Below, one piece after another: positions 4,498 to 8,159 of a DNA stretch of 8,159 bases (position 1 is the first letter of the stretch; each line of letters starts with the position of its first letter). A program made the translations under genes and the position numbers. Source of the stretch: Actinomycetes bacterium (GTDB taxonomy: Bacteria > Actinomycetota > Coriobacteriia > Anaerosomatales > Anaerosomataceae); the NCBI GenBank assembly GCA_021850085.1, contig JAJZRZ010000002.1, positions 16,962-25,120 of the forward strand. The letters run 5' to 3'. The notes beneath the pieces were generated by a model. The model searched no databases. It saw only the letters and a program-made list of their open reading frames with translations, and had not been told where the DNA came from.

Positions 4498-5421
4498 GCG
4501 CTCGGGCCACGCGGCTCCGGTCAGGTCGGCCACGCGATCGATTCCCCGCACCGCACAGAACTGCTGCAGGCCGTCGATCACCGAGACCGCGGACATCGGG
4601 TCCACGAACGTCGCCGTACCCACGGCGACCGCCGTGGCCCCTGCGGCCAGATACTCTACCGCGTCCTCGGCCACCATGATCCCGCCCATGCCTATGACCG
4701 GCACCTGGACGCTCCGAGCGACCTCCCACACCATCCTGACGCCAACGGGCCGGATGGCCGGACCGGAAAGCCCGCCCGTGCCGCGAGCGAGCGTCGGGCG
4801 CAGGCTGCTGGTGTCGATCTTCATTCCGAGCAGCGTATTGATCAGGCTCAGCGCATCGGCTCCTTCGGCCTCCACCGCCCGTGCGATCTCCGTCACGTTT
4901 GTCACGTTCGGGCTCAACTTAACGATGAGGGTCTTCGTCGTGACGGCCCGCACCGCTCGCACTGCGTCGGCCGCAGCATTGCACGATGTGCCGAAGGCTA
5001 TACCTCCTGCATCCACGTTAGGACATGAGATGTTGACCTCCACGGCGCTCACGACGGGCTCGGAGTCCAGACGTTCGGCCACAGCCACATACTGGTCCAC
5101 CGAATGGCCGACCACGTTCACGATCACCGGCACGTCTGCGTCGGCGAGCCACACGAGATCCTTCGCGCAGAATGCTTCAACGCCCGGGTTCTGAAGCCCG
5201 ATCGAGTTGAGCATGCCGCTCGGTGTCTCGGCCATGCGCGGGCTGTCGTTTCCGCGCCATGGCTCGAAGGAGACGCCCTTGGTCACAAGCGCGCCGAGAC
5301 GTGAGAGCTCGAAGAAATCGGCGTACTCGGCTCCCGAGCCGAACGTCCCCGAGGCCGTCATCACCGGGTTGCGAAGCTCGAGGGCTCCGATACGCACACG
5401 CATGTCGACTCGCGGCGTCAT
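4489..5421 (-). CDS. pyrD: Dihydroorotate dehydrogenase, class 1B catalytic subunit
   Basis: A 310-residue FMN-containing subunit that oxidises dihydroorotate to orotate. With PyrK it forms the NAD-dependent class 1B heterotetramer of the cytosol. Visible parts are NPVMTASGTFGSG (18-30, FMN phosphate region), LVTKGV (45-50) with the conserved Lys48, LNSIGLQNPG (71-80) and VEVNISCPNV (127-136). Cys133 in the last block is the catalytic base; a Cys here is diagnostic of class 1, where class 2 enzymes have Ser. LSLINT, IGMGGI and VAVGTATF follow in the C-terminal half. The length is typical of class 1B. The ATG at 5419-5421 overlaps the pyrK TGA by 4 bases. An in-frame ATG six codons later is an alternative. 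The last codons and stop lie in a short duplicated segment shared with the pyrF start. Confidence 0.96.
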   Translation of the reverse strand: MTPRVDMRVRIGALELRNPVMTASGTFGSGAEYADFFELSRLGALVTKGVSFEPWRGNDSPRMAETPSGMLNSIGLQNPGVEAFCAKDLVWLADADVPVIVNVVGHSVDQYVAVAERLDSEPVVSAVEVNISCPNVDAGGIAFGTSCNAAADAVRAVRAVTTKTLIVKLSPNVTNVTEIARAVEAEGADALSLINTLLGMKIDTSSLRPTLARGTGGLSGPAIRPVGVRMVWEVARSVQVPVIGMGGIMVAEDAVEYLAAGATAVAVGTATFVDPMSAVSVIDGLQQFCAVRGIDRVADLTGAAWPERTS

Positions 5422-6233
5422 CGGCGCACCGCCGCTTCGCCGGCGCCGGCCCACGCGACCTCGGACGCGTCGAACACCGGCCCATCGACACACGCGCGCT
5501 GCAGGCCCGACGTCGTCTCCACCACGCATGACAGACAGACGCCGACGCCGCAGGCCATGAGCCGCTCAAGCGAGACCTGGCAGGGAATCCCCGCCTGAGC
5601 CGCTTTGGTCGCGGCGATGCGCTGCATCGGTTCGGGGCCGCAGACGTACACGATGTCGGGTGCGTCGGCCGCAACCAGGTCGTCCATCAGGTCGGTCACG
5701 AGACCCGTGTGCCCCGCCGAGCCGTCGTCGGTAGCCACCTCCACGTGGCGGCATGTATCCTCGAAGATGTCACGAGCGAGCAGCTGATCGGCCGAGCGAG
5801 CTCCCTGTGCGAGCGTTGATGCCACGCCCAGCCGGGCGAGTTTCTCAACAAGCATTCCCATCGGCCCGATGCCGAGGCCGCCCGCCACCACGAGCGCGTG
5901 CGCCATGCCTCCCGGAAACTCCCAGCCGTGGCCGAGAGGCCCGATCAAGTCCATGCCATCACCGGGCTTCGCCTCCGCGAGCGCGAGCGTGCCAGCTCCC
6001 ACCACCTGGTAGAGGATCTCGAGCTTTCCCGCGCCGGCCCGGAAGACGGAGAAGGGACGCCGTAGTATGAAGGCGGCTCCACGGGCTATCCGCAGGTGCA
6101 CGAACTGCCCGGGCCGGATCGCTGCGGCAGTACGAGGCGCCTCGAAAACCACCCGACCCACATGCTCGGCCAGGCGCTGGTTCGAGATGACCGTCACGCT
6201 CTCCAGCGCCGGCCTGTGAGCGGAACACATCAC
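5418..6233 (-). CDS. pyrK: Dihydroorotate dehydrogenase electron transfer subunit (FAD/2Fe-2S)
   Basis: A 271-residue iron-sulfur flavoprotein of the ferredoxin-reductase fold, which passes electrons from the FMN of PyrD through a [2Fe-2S] cluster and FAD to NAD+. The FAD-binding motif RRPFSVF is at 58-64 and the NAD-binding VVAGGLGIGPMGML at 115-128. VYVCGPEPM is at 196-204. The cluster ligands are Cys228, Cys233, Cys236 and Cys248 in MACGVGVCLSC and RACVDGPVF, with the family spacing. The start is uncertain by one codon: the GTG at 6231-6233 gives a 4-base overlap with the carB stop, matching other junctions here, while the ATG at 6228-6230 gives a 1-base overlap. GGAG lies 7 bases before the GTG. 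Its presence means dihydroorotate oxidation uses NAD+ and not the respiratory quinone pool. Confidence 0.96.
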   Translation of the reverse strand: MMCSAHRPALESVTVISNQRLAEHVGRVVFEAPRTAAAIRPGQFVHLRIARGAAFILRRPFSVFRAGAGKLEILYQVVGAGTLALAEAKPGDGMDLIGPLGHGWEFPGGMAHALVVAGGLGIGPMGMLVEKLARLGVASTLAQGARSADQLLARDIFEDTCRHVEVATDDGSAGHTGLVTDLMDDLVAADAPDIVYVCGPEPMQRIAATKAAQAGIPCQVSLERLMACGVGVCLSCVVETTSGLQRACVDGPVFDASEVAWAGAGEAAVRR

Positions 6234-8159
6234 GAGCCGTCTCCGGCGAAGTCCTGTAAGGCGAACACCTCGAGGTTCCCTCGAATGATCGCCTCTATCG
6301 CCGCCACGCTCGCCTGGGCCGCCGCGAGCGTGGTGATGTTGCTCACGCCATGCTGCACCGCTGCTGTTCGGATGTGGTACCCGTCCGAACGGGTTTCCCG
6401 TCCGAACGGCGTGTTGATCACAAGCTGGACGTCACCGTTCACGATGCGATCCACCACGTTCGGTCTGCCTTCGTGCACCTTGCGCACCTGTTCCACAGGA
6501 AGACCGGCGGACTGCAGCAGGCGCGCGGTACCCTTCGTGGACATGATACGGAAGCCGAGAGCGTGCAGCTGGCGCGCGACCGGCACGACGGATCGCTTGT
6601 CGCGGTCGCACACGGAGATGAACGCGGCGCCCTCCTTGGGCAGCGAGTAGTCGATCGCCAGCTGCGACTTGCCGTAAGCCGAGGGGAAGTCCTCGGCCAC
6701 CCCCATGACCTCACCGGTCGACTTCATCTCGGGGCCAAGGACGCTATCGGTCCCAGGGAAGCGGCCGAACGGCATCACTGCCTCCTTCACGCAGAAGCGT
6801 CCGAGGTCGCGGTCCTCGGCGGGAAGATCCATGCTGGCGAGCTTCTCACCTGCCATCACACGCGCCGCCACCTTGGCGAGCGGCACTCCAGTGGCCTTGC
6901 TCACGAACGGCACGGTACGGCTCGCCCTCGGGTTCACCTCAAGGACGTGGACCTCCTCATCCTTGACCGCGAACTGGACGTTCATGAGACCGCGAACGCC
7001 GAGCGTGAGGGCAAGGTCCCGGGCATGTCCTTTGATGCGCGAGATCGTCTCCTCGCCGAGCGAGAACGGCGGGATGCAGCAGGCCGAATCGCCACTGTGG
7101 ATGCCGGCCTCCTCGATGTGTTCCATCACGCCGCCGATGTAGACCGTCTCGCCGTCACATACCGCATCCACGTCCACCTCTATGGCGCCCTCCAGGAAGC
7201 GGTCGAGGAGCACCGGGTGGTCGGGCGAGACCTCGGTGGCCCTCTGCACGTACCGCAGCAGGTACTCCTCGTTGTACGCGATCACCATCCCTCGTCCGCC
7301 AAGCACGTAGCTCGGGCGCACCAGCAGCGGGTAGCCGATCCGCGCGGCAACCTCGGTGGCCTCCACGACAGTGGTGGCGGTCCCGGCGGCAGGGTACGCG
7401 ATTCCGAGCGAATCGAGCACCTCAGCGAATCGTTTGCGGTCCTCGGCCAGATCTATCGCCTCAGGACTCGTGCCGAGTATGGGCACGCCCGCCTCCGCGA
7501 GCGCATGCGCGAGCTTCAGCGGCGTCTGTCCGCCGAAGGTGACGAGAACGCCGTCGGGGCGCTCGAGCTCGATGATATCCATGACATCTTCGAAGGTGAG
7601 CGGCTCGAAGTAGAGCTTGTCCGAGGTGTCGTAGTCGGTGGAGACGGTCTCCGGATTGCAGTTCACCATGATGGTCTCGTAGCCGGCATCGGAAAGCGCG
7701 TATGCCGCATGCACGCAGCAGTAATCGAACTCGATGCCTTGGCCGATGCGGTTCGGACCCGCGCCAAGGATCATCGCCTTGGGTCGCTCCGAACGGACCG
7801 CCTCGTTCTCTTCCTCGTACGTCTTGTAGTAGTAGGGAGTGCTCGCGAAGAACTCGGCGGCACACGTATCCACCGCTTTGAACGTAGCTGTCACGCCGAG
7901 GTCGAGCCTTCGTGCCCTCACGGCAGCCTCGATGCTTCCTGTAAGGTTCGCGATCTGCCGGTCAGATAGTCCGTGTTGCTTGGCGTCGCGCATCTGCTGT
8001 GGCGTGAGTGAGTCGAGCGGCTTGCCCCGCAGCGCCTCCTGCATACGCACGATGCGGGCGATCTGATGCACGAACCAAGGATCGACGCCGGTGAGATCGT
8101 GCACTTCATCCTCGCTCCGCCCGCGGCGTAGCGCCTCAGCCATGTAGAAGGGCCTCTGT
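6230..8159 (-). CDS. carB: Carbamoyl-phosphate synthase large subunit, C-terminal part (cut by window edge)
   Basis: The C-terminal 642 residues of CarB; the N-terminal carboxyphosphate half lies beyond the right edge. CarB makes carbamoyl phosphate from bicarbonate, two ATP and ammonia channelled from the CarA glutaminase. The visible part begins in the oligomerisation domain (RPFYMAEALRRG, then TGVDPWFVHQI). The second synthase half starts near visible residue 128, with MILGAGPNRIGQGIEFDYCC. It includes MVNCNPETVSTDYDTSD, VLVTFGGQTPLKLA, LLVRPSYVLGGRGM and the ATP-grasp metal region VLEVNPRASRTVPF, and makes carbamoyl phosphate from carbamate. The last 130 or so residues are the MGS-like allosteric domain (ISVCDRDKRS, IMSTKGTARLL, VINTPFG), where UMP or ornithine act in characterised enzymes. 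The frame is open to the window edge, so the ATG at 8141-8143 is internal. The stop overlaps pyrK. Confidence 0.98.
   Translation of the reverse strand, partial: QRPFYMAEALRRGRSEDEVHDLTGVDPWFVHQIARIVRMQEALRGKPLDSLTPQQMRDAKQHGLSDRQIANLTGSIEAAVRARRLDLGVTATFKAVDTCAAEFFASTPYYYKTYEEENEAVRSERPKAMILGAGPNRIGQGIEFDYCCVHAAYALSDAGYETIMVNCNPETVSTDYDTSDKLYFEPLTFEDVMDIIELERPDGVLVTFGGQTPLKLAHALAEAGVPILGTSPEAIDLAEDRKRFAEVLDSLGIAYPAAGTATTVVEATEVAARIGYPLLVRPSYVLGGRGMVIAYNEEYLLRYVQRATEVSPDHPVLLDRFLEGAIEVDVDAVCDGETVYIGGVMEHIEEAGIHSGDSACCIPPFSLGEETISRIKGHARDLALTLGVRGLMNVQFAVKDEEVHVLEVNPRASRTVPFVSKATGVPLAKVAARVMAGEKLASMDLPAEDRDLGRFCVKEAVMPFGRFPGTDSVLGPEMKSTGEVMGVAEDFPSAYGKSQLAIDYSLPKEGAAFISVCDRDKRSVVPVARQLHALGFRIMSTKGTARLLQSAGLPVEQVRKVHEGRPNVVDRIVNGDVQLVINTPFGRETRSDGYHIRTAAVQHGVSNITTLAAAQASVAAIEAIIRGNLEVFALQDFAGDGS

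Noticed and set aside
6350..7969. 539-codon open frame on the plus strand opposite carB
   Set aside because: It is fully antisense to a clearly conserved carB and is rich in Arg, His and Gly in the way of GC-rich shadow frames. No family-like motif is visible.

Overview
The window is a single-direction gene block: every supported gene lies on the minus strand, so transcription runs from high to low coordinates. Base composition is GC-rich. The order carB-pyrK-pyrD-pyrF-pyrE-mihF-gmk-rpoZ, with an actinobacterial-type integration host factor (mihF) next to gmk and rpoZ, points to an actinobacterium. The NAD-linked dihydroorotate dehydrogenase (PyrD type 1B plus PyrK iron-sulfur subunit) suggests an anaerobic or deep-branching lineage, such as a relative of the Coriobacteriia. 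That taxonomic placement is inference.

Right part (about 3158-8159): the distal half of a de novo pyrimidine operon. carB is cut by the window edge. pyrK, pyrD, pyrF and pyrE follow, mostly with overlapping stop and start codons, and together they take carbamoyl phosphate and dihydroorotate to orotate, OMP and UMP. carA, pyrB, pyrC and any pyrR attenuator would lie beyond the right edge and are not seen. A short hairpin and a 16-bp duplication sit at the pyrD/pyrF junction.

Middle (about 1889-3154): a good sigma70-type promoter directly after the pyrE stop (TTGGCA, 17 bp, TATCAT) would start a second transcript, mihF-gmk-rpoZ: a nucleoid protein, guanylate kinase and the RNA polymerase omega subunit. 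A strong 11-bp inverted repeat follows rpoZ.

Left part (1-1801): a glycosyltransferase that closely resembles animal GTDC1/QTMAN, the enzyme that mannosylates queuosine in tRNA. It is followed by a small two-helix membrane protein of the PLDc_N/YxlE type and the N-terminal third of an ABC transporter ATPase. The last two overlap by four bases and resemble the yxlE-yxlF pair of the Bacillus sigY operon.

Most of the window is ordinary housekeeping sequence. The bacterial QTMAN-like enzyme is the most interesting item. There is no stretch over 300 bases without a gene, and I saw no RNA genes, CRISPR arrays, insertion sequences or prophage.
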